Source: Agathobaculum sp. NTUH-O15-33 (GTDB taxonomy: Bacteria; Bacillota; Clostridia; Oscillospirales; Butyricicoccaceae). Taken from it: a stretch of 64,000 bases of DNA. The DNA lies in assembly GCF_033193315.1 (NCBI RefSeq), contig NZ_CP136187.1:3727501-3791500 (forward strand), given 5' to 3'. The position numbers and the translations under genes were made by a program. The notes beneath the pieces are model-generated. The model saw only the letters and a program-made list of their open reading frames with translations. It did not search any database and was not told where the DNA came from. Positions 16,500 to 24,581 of this stretch are shown in pieces; the first letter of the stretch is position 1, and each line of letters begins with the position of its first letter.

Positions 16500-17636
16500 T
16501 TATTCCGCGGCGGCAGCGTCGCCTTCGGCGGGCGTTTCAGCCGGAGCGTCCTCCGCGCCGGTCTGCTCGGCCGGCTTCTTGATCGGCGCATAGTCGTACA
16601 CGGTCTGATAAGTGACCTTGTCGTACTCGTCCGTCGTCTGCACATCGGCCTCGCTCACCCACTGGTTGAGCAGCTCGTCGATATTCTTGCCCATGCCCAT
16701 CACGATCGCGGAACGGTAGTTTTCCAGTTCGCCGTCATAATCGACCGGGATGCGCTTGATGATGTGATAGCCGTAATCCGTCTGCACCAGACCGGAGGTC
16801 TCGCCCTCGCCCAACGCCTTCGCGGCCTCGTAGAATGCGGGCATCATATCGCCTTCGGTGAAGATATAGCCGTCCGGATTACCGGCAAGGCCGGAATCCT
16901 CGCTCTTTTCGTTCATTACGGTATCAAAATCCTCGCCGCCGTTCAGGCGGTCCAGCACCGCTTGCGCTTCGGCCTTGGCCTCTTCCTCGGTGCGGATCTG
17001 GTTGCCCTGCGCATCCATGGTCTGGATCAGGATGTGCTTGGCGGCCAGATAGTTATCCTTAAAGTACTGCATCAGCTCTTCATCGCTGGGCAGGGCCACG
17101 CCGTTTTCGCCGAAATAGTATTCGTTCAGCTTGGAGAAGCAAGCCGAGGATACCATATAGTTATCATAGAACTGATCGGAAAAGCCAAACTGCGCGATGC
17201 GGTCCAGATATTCCTGCTTGCCGCCCGCGTTTTTGATTGCGACGCGGCGGTCGTCGCTCAGCTTCTTCTTGTCCCGCGCGCTCAGGGTAAGGCCGGCTTC
17301 GTTGAACTTCTCCTGCACGACGCGGACAAACACAGCCTGACTTCTTGCCATCTCAGGCATGGCGGGGCCCATCATGGCGGCGGCGTCCGGGTCGTCCCAC
17401 ATGCCGGTCATGCCGTAGGCCGCGTACATCTGCTCATAGTACTTCATCATATACAGCATATAGCTCGCGAATTCATCCGCCTTGACCTCGCTGCCGTTTA
17501 CGGTCATCACGACCGGGGAATCGCTTTTGTTTTCGCGGTAATCCACCGCATAAGCCTGTGTATACGCCACGGTAGCGCCCAGCGATACACAAAGCATGAT
17601 CGCCAAAGACACAATACGCTTTCCAATTTGCTTCAT
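16500..17636 (-). CDS. PrsA-like extracellular peptidyl-prolyl isomerase
   Basis: 378 residues. A signal peptide (1-29, ending TQAYA) without a lipobox precedes an N-terminal SurA/trigger-factor-like helical region (MTVNGSEVKADEFASYMLYM onward). A parvulin (PpiC) domain follows at about 200-310, with AAKHILIQT, the PDGYIFTEGDMMPAFYEAA segment and DYGYHIIKR. The C-terminal ~50 residues are acidic and Ala/Pro-rich (low complexity). It should help fold exported proteins, of which the window holds several. The start at 17636 has an AAGGAGAGTC site, and a good sigma-A promoter lies at 17706-17734. Monocistronic. Confidence 0.85.
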   Translation of the reverse strand: MKQIGKRIVSLAIMLCVSLGATVAYTQAYAVDYRENKSDSPVVMTVNGSEVKADEFASYMLYMMKYYEQMYAAYGMTGMWDDPDAAAMMGPAMPEMARSQAVFVRVVQEKFNEAGLTLSARDKKKLSDDRRVAIKNAGGKQEYLDRIAQFGFSDQFYDNYMVSSACFSKLNEYYFGENGVALPSDEELMQYFKDNYLAAKHILIQTMDAQGNQIRTEEEAKAEAQAVLDRLNGGEDFDTVMNEKSEDSGLAGNPDGYIFTEGDMMPAFYEAAKALGEGETSGLVQTDYGYHIIKRIPVDYDGELENYRSAIVMGMGKNIDELLNQWVSEADVQTTDEYDKVTYQTVYDYAPIKKPAEQTGAEDAPAETPAEGDAAAAE

Positions 17637-17705
17637 GAAATCAGACTCTCCTTATTCATACCTAAATCCCGATATAAAAGTAATATTCGGTTGCACACTT
17701 CGGTT

Positions 17706-17734
17706 ATTATAGCACCACGACACGCAAAACACAA
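17706..17734 (-). promoter_or_regulatory. Sigma-A promoter of the foldase gene
   Basis: Minus strand TTGTGT (17734-17729), 17 bases, TATAAT (17711-17706), 70 bases upstream of the start codon. Confidence 0.65.
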
Positions 17735-17830
17735 GTATGGACACAAAATCATCACAATTTGCGAGCTGCCGGACGGACGCCGCGACCCCAATATTTCGAC
17801 TTGCAAAGAATTTTTCCGCTCCACCAAACC

Positions 17831-18020
17831 AAAAGCACCACATAATGTGAATTATGTGGTGCTTTTATTGATAACTCAGTAGCATTGTAGCATAATCCTT
17901 CCAATATAGCAATGGGTATTTCTCTTTATTTTGTGGAAACCCCACAAAGCTAAATGCAAATTTCAGAAGTCAAAAGTATCTTGTAATAGAAAAAACACCA
18001 CATAATTCACATTATGTGGT
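17831..18020. repeat. AT-rich element flanked by inverted palindromes
   Basis: A perfect 16-bp-stem hairpin, AAAAGCACCACATAAT with loop GTGA, lies at 17831-17866. A second hairpin at 17997-18020 (ACCACATAAT, loop TCAC) is the inverted copy of its core. The 130 bases between are much more AT-rich than the surroundings and include a third inverted repeat, TTGTGG/CCACAA (17931-17947). No ORF is credible. The first hairpin could also serve as a terminator; the whole looks like a small non-coding mobile element just upstream of the SLH gene. Confidence 0.55.
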
Positions 18021-18101
18021 AGACAACCATTTTTGGGGGGCGATGCCGTCTGACACTCACAAGAAGGGACAAAACAAAAAAATTCAGAACGGAGTGATTC
18101 A

Positions 18102-20759
18102 ATGAAGTTACACAGAAAACTGGCCGGGCTGGTCTCGGCCGCGGTCGTGCTGTCCTCGCTGAGCGTGGGCGCGTTCGCCGCTTCGCCGTCGGACTTTGCC
18201 GACATGCCGAGCGACTGGTCGCGCCCCGCCTTGGAAAACGCGATTAACAACGGCCTGCTGAACGGTTCGGACGGCAAGATCAACGCCTCCGGCCTGCTCA
18301 CCCGCGCGGAGCTGGCCGCCATCGTCAACCGCGCCTTCGGCGCGACCAAGACGGCGGATATTTCCGCCTATACCGATGTTCCGGCGAGCGCTTGGTACTA
18401 TGCGGATATGCAAAAGGCCGTACATATGGGCACCTTTGAGGGCTCGAACGGCAAGCTCAGCCCGGCCAGCGCCATCACCCGGCAGGAAGCGTTCACCGTG
18501 CTGGCGCGCGCGTTCAGCCTAGCGGACGGCAGCGCTTCTTCCCTCTCGAAGTTCTCGGACGCTTCGGCTGTTTCCTCGTGGGCCAAGGGCCCGGTCGCGG
18601 CGCTTACCGAGGCGGGTTATGTGAACGGTTCGGGCGGCAAACTCAATCCGACCGCTTCGATCACCCGCGCGGAGTTCGCGCAGATCGCGGACAACCTCGT
18701 TTCCGCCTACCTGCCCAAGGAATACACGGGCACGGCGGACGGCAACGCGATGGTGCGTGAAGCGGGCGCGGTGCTCGACAAGGCCGACATCAAGGGCGAT
18801 CTGATCCTTGGCGACGGCGTGGACGATGGCAACGTCACCATTCGGGACAGTAAGGTTGCCGGCCGTCTGGTCGTGCGCGGCGGCGGCGTACACTCGATCA
18901 TTATTTCCGGCTCGACCGAGATCGGCACGGTCGTTGTTTCCAAGGTCGACGGCAACGTGCGCGTCGCGACCGAGGGCAACGCCAAGGTGCAGACCATCGT
19001 CGTGGACGACGGTAAGGACGATGTGATCATCGAAGGCACGGTAGGCAAGGTCGAAATCGCATCGGCCAACGTGCCGGTCGTGCTGCAAAACGCCAAGGTG
19101 GACGAGGTCGTCGTCTCCGCGGCCGGTGCGGATGTGACCGTGGACAAAAACTCCACCGTCAAGACCGTTACCGTGGACAGTGCCGCCGCGAACACGGCGC
19201 TGACCGTAGCGGGCAAGGTCGATACCGTGGCCGTACAGGGCGACAACACGACTGTGACCGCCGAAAAGGGCGCGACGATCGCCAAGGTACAGACCGCCGC
19301 CGCGAACACCGAAGTCAAGGGCGACGGCAAGGTGACCAAGGTAGAGGCGCAGGCAGGCTCGACCGGCGCGAAGGTAACGACCCCCGGCACCTCCATCACC
19401 GTTGATAAGGGCGCGGACGCGGTCAAGACCGATAAGGGCACGGTAGAACCCGGCAAGACCGGTTCGACCAGCGGCACGACCACCGGCGGCGGTGGCGGTG
19501 GCGGCGGTGGTTCGTCCACCACGACGGAAACGCTTGAGGGTTATCTCCCCGCTCCGCTGGCCGACGGCGCTGTAACGGATTATAAGGTAGATGTGACCAA
19601 GACCTCGAACCGTGATTATATCGACGTTAAGGTGAGCGGCACCAACCTGCAATATTCGCTGAACGCGGACACGACCTATCATCTGAACGACGATACCACC
19701 GCTGTCGGCGGCTTCTGGGCTGGCGTTGCGGTACCCGTTCCGGAAAAGGCTGATGCCGCGCATACACAGTTTAGCTGGACGGCCAAAGACTGGGCGGACG
19801 CGGAGACTTCTGCGCGTGCGTTTAAGGCAATAGACGGCCAAAGCTATGTTGTGGTGTACAGCGACTTGAGCATGACAGATAAGGCCGACCACCTGCAAAT
19901 CGTCTGGAAGGACGCCGAGGGCAAGGAACTTTCGACCCAAAAATTTGTTCTGGATTATTCCGGTGTGACCGTCGATAAAGCAAGCAAGCCCGTTGCAGTC
20001 ACGTGGACTATTGGCGAGGTGCTGGTCAAGACCGACTGGGTACGTACTGGCACCGTGGCGACCCTGCCCACCGATGCGGAACTTGCCTCGGCTGGGATAA
20101 CTGTTCCAGAAGGGCAACAACTTGTTTGGTTCCTAAACGGCGAAATCTACAAGGATACCGCGATTGCCGATACCTCCGCGATCGTCGGCGTGATCGGTTC
20201 GGACAAGTTTTCCGGTGGCAACGGCACGGCAGACTATCCCTATATCGTGATGACTGCTGATCAATTTGCAGAGATCGCTAGCCTTTCGGAAGATATGAAA
20301 AGCAACGCTCTATCCTTTAAATTAGGCGCGGATGTTGACCTTTCGGCAGTGGACAAAACCTTTAACATCCCCTATTTCGCGGGTTCTTTTGATGGTAACG
20401 GACACAAGCTGACCGTGGATAAGGCCAATTATAAGCAGAACACCGAATTGTTCGAAATCGCGTTTAACGCTGTTTTCAAGGATTTGACACTGGATTATGT
20501 GGATACGCCCTATTCTTTGATCGGTTACGCAAAGGGAGACAGTATTCAGTTTGTCAACGTGGATGTTGAGGGCCGTATGAATTTTGGCGCCAGCAATAAC
20601 TCCACCGCTTACATCTGGCTCACGCTTGCCGCACGAACCAGCTTTGAGGATTGCGATAACCGTGCGGCTCTGACCAATACCGATAACTCCGACACCAAAA
20701 AAGGTACCCTGGAACGCTGTATTTGTAGGCGGCTCTGTGGCTTCGGCAATATCTTTTAA
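18102..20759 (+). CDS. SLH-domain surface protein, 5' part of a frameshifted gene
   Basis: 885 codons. Signal peptide (1-26), then three SLH motifs (about 28-75, 88-140, 150-200: TRAELAAIVNRAF, TRQEAFTVLARAF, TRAEFAQIADNL) that anchor it to secondary wall polymer. Next come beta-helix-like short repeats (about 225-445, GDLILGDGVDDGNVTIRDS and so on), a Gly9 linker at about 460-470, a beta-rich region, and a GLUG-like segment (ADYPYIVMTADQFAEIA, FAGSFDGNGHKLTVD). The last ~19 residues (from GTLERC) are out of frame. Reading 5 instead of 6 A at 20697-20702 gives DTKKVPWNAVFVGGSV and continues to 21465. The intact product would be about 1,120 residues. Confidence 0.85.
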   Translation: MKLHRKLAGLVSAAVVLSSLSVGAFAASPSDFADMPSDWSRPALENAINNGLLNGSDGKINASGLLTRAELAAIVNRAFGATKTADISAYTDVPASAWYYADMQKAVHMGTFEGSNGKLSPASAITRQEAFTVLARAFSLADGSASSLSKFSDASAVSSWAKGPVAALTEAGYVNGSGGKLNPTASITRAEFAQIADNLVSAYLPKEYTGTADGNAMVREAGAVLDKADIKGDLILGDGVDDGNVTIRDSKVAGRLVVRGGGVHSIIISGSTEIGTVVVSKVDGNVRVATEGNAKVQTIVVDDGKDDVIIEGTVGKVEIASANVPVVLQNAKVDEVVVSAAGADVTVDKNSTVKTVTVDSAAANTALTVAGKVDTVAVQGDNTTVTAEKGATIAKVQTAAANTEVKGDGKVTKVEAQAGSTGAKVTTPGTSITVDKGADAVKTDKGTVEPGKTGSTSGTTTGGGGGGGGGSSTTTETLEGYLPAPLADGAVTDYKVDVTKTSNRDYIDVKVSGTNLQYSLNADTTYHLNDDTTAVGGFWAGVAVPVPEKADAAHTQFSWTAKDWADAETSARAFKAIDGQSYVVVYSDLSMTDKADHLQIVWKDAEGKELSTQKFVLDYSGVTVDKASKPVAVTWTIGEVLVKTDWVRTGTVATLPTDAELASAGITVPEGQQLVWFLNGEIYKDTAIADTSAIVGVIGSDKFSGGNGTADYPYIVMTADQFAEIASLSEDMKSNALSFKLGADVDLSAVDKTFNIPYFAGSFDGNGHKLTVDKANYKQNTELFEIAFNAVFKDLTLDYVDTPYSLIGYAKGDSIQFVNVDVEGRMNFGASNNSTAYIWLTLAARTSFEDCDNRAALTNTDNSDTKKGTLERCICRRLCGFGNIF

Positions 20760-21465
20760 GGACTGCAACAACTACGGAGACCTCAACATGCAGTTTGCAA
20801 GCGTATTCTATTGCAATCCGTATGCGGATAGCGCCAGTGCAACCACAACCAGCTTTGCATTTGAGAACTGCCATAACTATGGCGAAGTGGTAGGACGAAA
20901 GGGCGGCAGCATTTTCACCGCCGTATCTTCCAACTATTTTACAGGTACTGATGGCCGTGCGGATATTTCCGAATATACGGATGCATATTTTAATGCGGAT
21001 GGTGGTTCTTTCACGATTGCAAACAACCATGCGTTTACCTATAGCATTTCGAACGACACGCAAATCACGTGGACAGATACAAGCCCACTGGAAGACGGCT
21101 GGTATGTTGTGACGTTATCGACGCCTTATATAGAATATCAAGTACAGGATAACGAAGCCGTAGAAATTACGCACGGCTTGGGCTATGATGTTTCAAAACG
21201 CGTTGATGTTGTGACAGGCACAACGAAATATACGGCGGACGATCTTCCTTTTGGACAATATCAGCAGACTCTCGGCAAGCTACCAGATGCAATCCAGTCC
21301 AAGCTGGCCGAGAAATATCAGGCAACAGGTGGAGATACCCTTCTGTTCGAGGCCGAAGCACGCGACGGCGATATCTATCCCGTTATTTCGGGTGATACGA
21401 CGGTAACCATTATCGCTTTTAACTCCGGCGGCACACCGATTGGGTACGCTACATTGGCTGAGTAA
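20703..21465 (+). pseudogene. 3' part of the frameshifted SLH surface protein
   Basis: This frame continues the preceding SLH protein without its own start signal: the ATG at 20737 has no ribosome site and lies inside the repeat AVFVGGSVASAISFKDCNNY. It carries further NYG-type repeats (CNNYGDLN, CHNYGEVVG) matching ENC/DCNN repeats just before the shift, then a C-terminal beta domain to 21465. It is not expressed as a separate protein unless the shift is corrected by slippage or is a sequencing error. Confidence 0.75.
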
Positions 21466-21504
21466 GCGCCAATCATTATTTGTCCTCCCTCGCATTTGCA
21501 AAAT

Positions 21505-21545
21505 GGAGCCCGGCGGTGTAAACCGCCGGGCTCCAACTGTTTTTC
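21505..21545 (+). terminator. Rho-independent terminator after the SLH gene
   Basis: GGAGCCCGGCGGT (21505-21517) pairs perfectly with ACCGCCGGGCTCC (21522-21534), loop GTAA, followed by a T-run ending at 21545. It separates the SLH gene from the convergent UDP-sugar dehydrogenase. Confidence 0.9.
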
Positions 21546-21546
21546 T

Positions 21547-22752
21547 TTACTTTTCCATCAGCCCCACGCAGTCGTAGAAGGGCTTTTTCGCGATGAGCTC
21601 TTTATTATCCTTGAACAGAGTGTGGCCAAGCGTGATGACCAGATAATCTGCTTTTTCCAGTATCTCGTCAAAGGAAACGTTCGAGATCCCGTTCAGATCG
21701 CCGTAGGGCGCGAAGGGATCGCAAGCGATAAAGTTTACGCCCTTTTCCTTTAGGATCTGGCACAGCTCGAGCGAGGGGGATTCGCGCATATCGTCCACAT
21801 CGGGCTTATAGGACAAACCCAGAACGCCGACCGTATCGGTCACCTTGGCAAGGCTGCCGATCACCTTTTCCGCCACAAAGCGCGGCTTGTTTTCGTTGCG
21901 CACACGCGAAGCGTGGATCACCTTGGCTTCCTCCGGGAACTGCTCGTAGATGAACCACGGATCAACCGCGATGCAGTGACCGCCCACGCCCACGCCGGGC
22001 GTCAGGATATTGACGCGGGGGTGGCAGTTGGCAAGTTTGATGAGCTCGAACACGTCGATGCCCATTTTATCGCAGATGATCGAAAGCTCGTTCGCATAAG
22101 CGATGTTCACGTCGCGGAAGGTATTTTCGGTCAGCTTGCACATTTCGGCGGTCAAATCGTCCGTCTTGTGCACCACGCCCTTTTCCAGTACCTTTTTATA
22201 AATGGCGGCGGCCATTTCGGCGGCCTCCGGCGTGCGCGCGCCGACGATACGGTCGTTATTTTTCAGCTCGAACATCATGTTGCCGGGAATGACGCGCTCC
22301 GGGCAGTGGGCCACGTGGATCTTGTCCATATCGATGCCGGACTCCTCGCTGAGCACGCGGGCCAGCATCTCGGAGGTGCGGGGCGGCACGGTGGATTCGA
22401 GAATAACCAGATTTTCAGGCTTTAGCAGCTTGCCCGCCATGCGCCCGGCGGACTCGACATACTTTAAATCGGCCTTGTGCGCGCCGGAATCATCCTGATA
22501 AAACGGCGTGGGCACGGCAATATAGAACACGTCCGACGGGGCGAGCTCGCTGGAAAAGTGCAGGTGACCGCCCGCCACCGCTTCGTCAAACGCCAGCTGC
22601 AGGCCGGGCTCGACAATATGGATCTTTCCGCTTTGCAGCTGCTCGATGGTCTTTTGGTTCACGTCAAAGCCGCAGACCTCGAACCCCGCGCCCGACAGCG
22701 TGATCGCGGTCGGCAGGCCGATATAGCCCTGGCCCATGACAGTAATTTTCAT
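21547..22752 (-). CDS. wecC: UDP-N-acetyl-D-mannosamine dehydrogenase-type nucleotide sugar dehydrogenase
   Basis: 401 residues from the ATG at 22752, with GAGG ten bases upstream. A TTG at 22761 sits on the ribosome site and is rejected. N-terminal Rossmann motif (VMGQGYIGLPTAITL), then the family's PTPF, ESTVPPRTSE and KLTENTFRDVNIAYANEL. The catalytic Cys is in GGHCIAVDPWF. C-terminal LGLSYKPDVDDMRESPS. It oxidises UDP-ManNAc (or UDP-GlcNAc/Glc relatives) twice to the uronate with NAD, feeding capsule or secondary wall polymer. That fits SLH anchoring, which needs such polymers. No other polymer genes are adjacent. Confidence 0.85.
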   Translation of the reverse strand: MKITVMGQGYIGLPTAITLSGAGFEVCGFDVNQKTIEQLQSGKIHIVEPGLQLAFDEAVAGGHLHFSSELAPSDVFYIAVPTPFYQDDSGAHKADLKYVESAGRMAGKLLKPENLVILESTVPPRTSEMLARVLSEESGIDMDKIHVAHCPERVIPGNMMFELKNNDRIVGARTPEAAEMAAAIYKKVLEKGVVHKTDDLTAEMCKLTENTFRDVNIAYANELSIICDKMGIDVFELIKLANCHPRVNILTPGVGVGGHCIAVDPWFIYEQFPEEAKVIHASRVRNENKPRFVAEKVIGSLAKVTDTVGVLGLSYKPDVDDMRESPSLELCQILKEKGVNFIACDPFAPYGDLNGISNVSFDEILEKADYLVITLGHTLFKDNKELIAKKPFYDCVGLMEK

Positions 22753-22823
22753 AATTTTCAAACCTCGTTCAACAAAATCTTCTATTATTATACCACCTTT
22801 CCGCTGAAATTCAATTCTTGGGT

Positions 22824-22852
22824 TTGAATTTTTCGCCAGTATCGTCTATAAT
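22824..22852 (+). promoter_or_regulatory. Sigma-A promoter of cysE
   Basis: TTGAAT (22824-22829), 17 bases, TATAAT (22847-22852). Confidence 0.7.
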
Positions 22853-22874
22853 GTAGTATGTAAAAGAATCGATA

Positions 22875-23603
22875 ATGATGGGACTGAGACAAACCGCCAT
22901 GATTTTTAAAGGACTGCTGTCCGACGCGCGCACGATCCGCGACCGCGACCCCGCCGCGCGCACCACGCTGGAAGTCTTTTTGCTGTACCAAGGCTTCCAC
23001 GCGCTGATCTATCACCGGCAGGCGCATTGGCTGTATGAGCATAAACACTTTTTCCTTGCCCGCGCACTTTCACAGTTTGCGCGGCATATGACCGGTATCG
23101 AGATCCATCCCGGGGCAAAAATAGGCCGCGGCCTGTTCATTGACCACGGTATGGGCATCGTCATTGGCGAAACCGCCGAAATAGGCGATTACTGCACCAT
23201 TTACCATGGCGTGACGTTGGGCGGCACGGGCCACGACACGGGCAAGCGCCATCCGACGATCGGCAACAACGTGCTTATTTCAACGGGCGCTAAGGTGCTG
23301 GGCCCTTTTACCGTGGGCGATAATAGCCGCATCGGCGCAAACGCCGTGGTTTTGCAGGGCGTGCCGCCCAATTCGACGGTAGTCGGGGTCAAGGCGCGCG
23401 TCGTCAAGATCGACGGCCAGCGCGTCGGTTCTGTGCCCAGCTACGACCTCGACCAGATCAACATGCCCGACCCTGTTTCGCAGGAGCTGTGCCGCTTGCA
23501 GCATCGCGTTTATATGAACGAACAGCGCCTTGCACGCGAGGAGGAAAAGGAACAGCCCAAGCAAAACGAATCCGAACAGAAAGACGACCATACGCAACCT
23601 TAA
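22875..23603 (+). CDS. cysE: Serine O-acetyltransferase
   Basis: 242 residues. It makes O-acetylserine from serine and acetyl-CoA, the first step of cysteine synthesis. The helical N-terminal part (DPAARTTLEVFLLYQGFHAL) precedes a left-handed beta-helix of hexapeptide repeats (IEIHPGAKIG, FIDHGMGIVIGETAEIG, VTLGGTGHDTGKRHPTIG), with catalytic His in DHGMG. The C-terminal ~35 residues are charged (EEEKEQPKQNESEQKD) and longer than usual. The ATG at 22899 (MIFKGLLSDA) aligns better with CysE N-termini than 22875, and neither has a strong ribosome site. It stands alone; no O-acetylserine sulfhydrylase is in the window. Confidence 0.9.
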   Translation: MMGLRQTAMIFKGLLSDARTIRDRDPAARTTLEVFLLYQGFHALIYHRQAHWLYEHKHFFLARALSQFARHMTGIEIHPGAKIGRGLFIDHGMGIVIGETAEIGDYCTIYHGVTLGGTGHDTGKRHPTIGNNVLISTGAKVLGPFTVGDNSRIGANAVVLQGVPPNSTVVGVKARVVKIDGQRVGSVPSYDLDQINMPDPVSQELCRLQHRVYMNEQRLAREEEKEQPKQNESEQKDDHTQP

Positions 23604-23604
23604 C

Positions 23605-23638
23605 AAATCCCGCGGGCCTTTCGGCTCGCGGGATTTTT
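23605..23638. terminator. Bidirectional terminator between cysE and a small ORF
   Basis: AAATCCCGCG (23605-23614) pairs with CGCGGGATTT (23627-23636) and the stem continues through GGCC/GGC around TTTC. T-rich on both strands. Confidence 0.85.
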
Positions 23639-23824
23639 CTATTTCTTGTTCTCTTTTCCCCGTGTTGCCTGCGGCTGTTCGATGCAATACATTTCCGTGT
23701 AGGCGGTGGCAGCCGGGTCGCCTCGCTCGGCGTCGTTATAGGGCCCGTTTGGCTGGGGGCCGAGCGCGGCGGAATCAATATGCCGGGCGTCGTCATAGCG
23801 AGGGAATCCTTTTTTATGGCACAT
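23639..23824 (-). CDS. Small hypothetical protein, 61 residues
   Basis: The ATG at 23824 has an AAAGGAG site 9-10 bases upstream, and the frame ends exactly at the shared cysE terminator, which makes it more credible than a random ORF. The product is polar, with a Pro/Asn/Gly-rich middle (DSAALGPQPNGPYNDAERGD) and a basic tail (RGKENKK). Two cysteines, no membrane segment, no signal peptide. Family not recognised. It lies just downstream of spoVT on the same strand (67 bases), so a sporulation link is possible but unproven. Confidence 0.5.
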   Translation of the reverse strand: MCHKKGFPRYDDARHIDSAALGPQPNGPYNDAERGDPAATAYTEMYCIEQPQATRGKENKK

Positions 23825-23891
23825 AGCGGCACACTCCTTTCATTTTAAAGATAGTGTGCCGCGCGGCCGCGGATTTTAATCGCCCGCTTTT

Positions 23892-24434
23892 TTACATTGC
23901 CACCCGCTTGGACAAGAACTGTGCCGCGGTCTGGCTCAGCTTGGAATCGACCTCGCTCGCGGCGGCGGTCTCGTCCTCGCTCAAAAAGGCGACGCAGCCC
24001 GTCACATCGCCGTCCGTAATGATCGGCGCGGCGACGACGACGTGGTAGCCATCATGCTCGGAAACGGAAACATCGGTGGTATCGCCGAGCTTATGCTCGT
24101 AGATCGTGCGCTGCTCCATGAGCGTTTCGAGATCGGATGAAATGCTTTTTTCATAAACATCCTTTTTCGCGCCGCCCGCGGCCGCGATCACCGCGTCGCG
24201 GTCACAGATGGCGCAGCTGAGGCCCGCCGTGCGGCTGAGCGCTTCGGCCAGCTCGGTCGCCACCGCGCCAAGCTCGCCCATCGGAGAATATTTCTTGAAG
24301 ATCACTTCGCCGTCGCGGTCTGTAAAAATTTCCAGCGGGTCGCCCTCGCGGATCCGTAAGGTACGGCGGATCTCCTTCGGAATTACGACTCGCCCCAGGT
24401 CATCAATGCGGCGTACAATGCCGGTTGCTTTCAT
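23892..24434 (-). CDS. spoVT: Stage V sporulation protein T
   Basis: 180 residues from the ATG at 24434 with GGGAGG ten bases upstream; a TTG at 24452 lies in the ribosome site and is rejected. The N-terminal AbrB-type swapped-hairpin DNA-binding domain (MKATGIVRRIDDLGRVVIPK, EIRRTLRIREGDPLEIF) is followed by a GAF-like domain (about 60-178, CAICDRDAVIAAAGG, VVAAPIITDGDVTGCV). SpoVT tunes sigma-G-dependent forespore genes. Length and layout match B. subtilis SpoVT (about 178 residues). It supports the reading that this organism forms spores. Confidence 0.92.
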   Translation of the reverse strand: MKATGIVRRIDDLGRVVIPKEIRRTLRIREGDPLEIFTDRDGEVIFKKYSPMGELGAVATELAEALSRTAGLSCAICDRDAVIAAAGGAKKDVYEKSISSDLETLMEQRTIYEHKLGDTTDVSVSEHDGYHVVVAAPIITDGDVTGCVAFLSEDETAAASEVDSKLSQTAAQFLSKRVAM

Positions 24435-24540
24435 GTGCGCGTTCCCTCCCAAATACGGAATTTCTGGTTGTGATTGTAGTATAACTGCAACTCCTGTAAA
24501 TATGTATTTTTTCTAGATTGGGAATTTCTACTGCGCCGCA

Positions 24541-24574
24541 AAAAAAGAGGAAACGCGGTCGTTTCCTCTTTTTT
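24541..24574. terminator. Terminator downstream of pyrC
   Basis: AAAAAAGAGGAAAC (24541-24554) pairs perfectly with GTTTCCTCTTTTTT (24561-24574), loop GCGGTC. On the minus strand it ends the DUF1294-CDF-pyrC transcript. Confidence 0.9.
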
Positions 24575-24581
24575 CTTGTTT

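Noticed and set aside
12668..18020. CRISPR array suggested by repeated palindromes
   Set aside because: Repeats are not evenly spaced, differ between places, and no cas gene is present.
18519..20120. 533-codon minus-strand ORF opposite the SLH gene
   Set aside because: Shadow of a GC-rich repeat-containing gene; no ribosome site or domain, Arg/Gly/His-biased.
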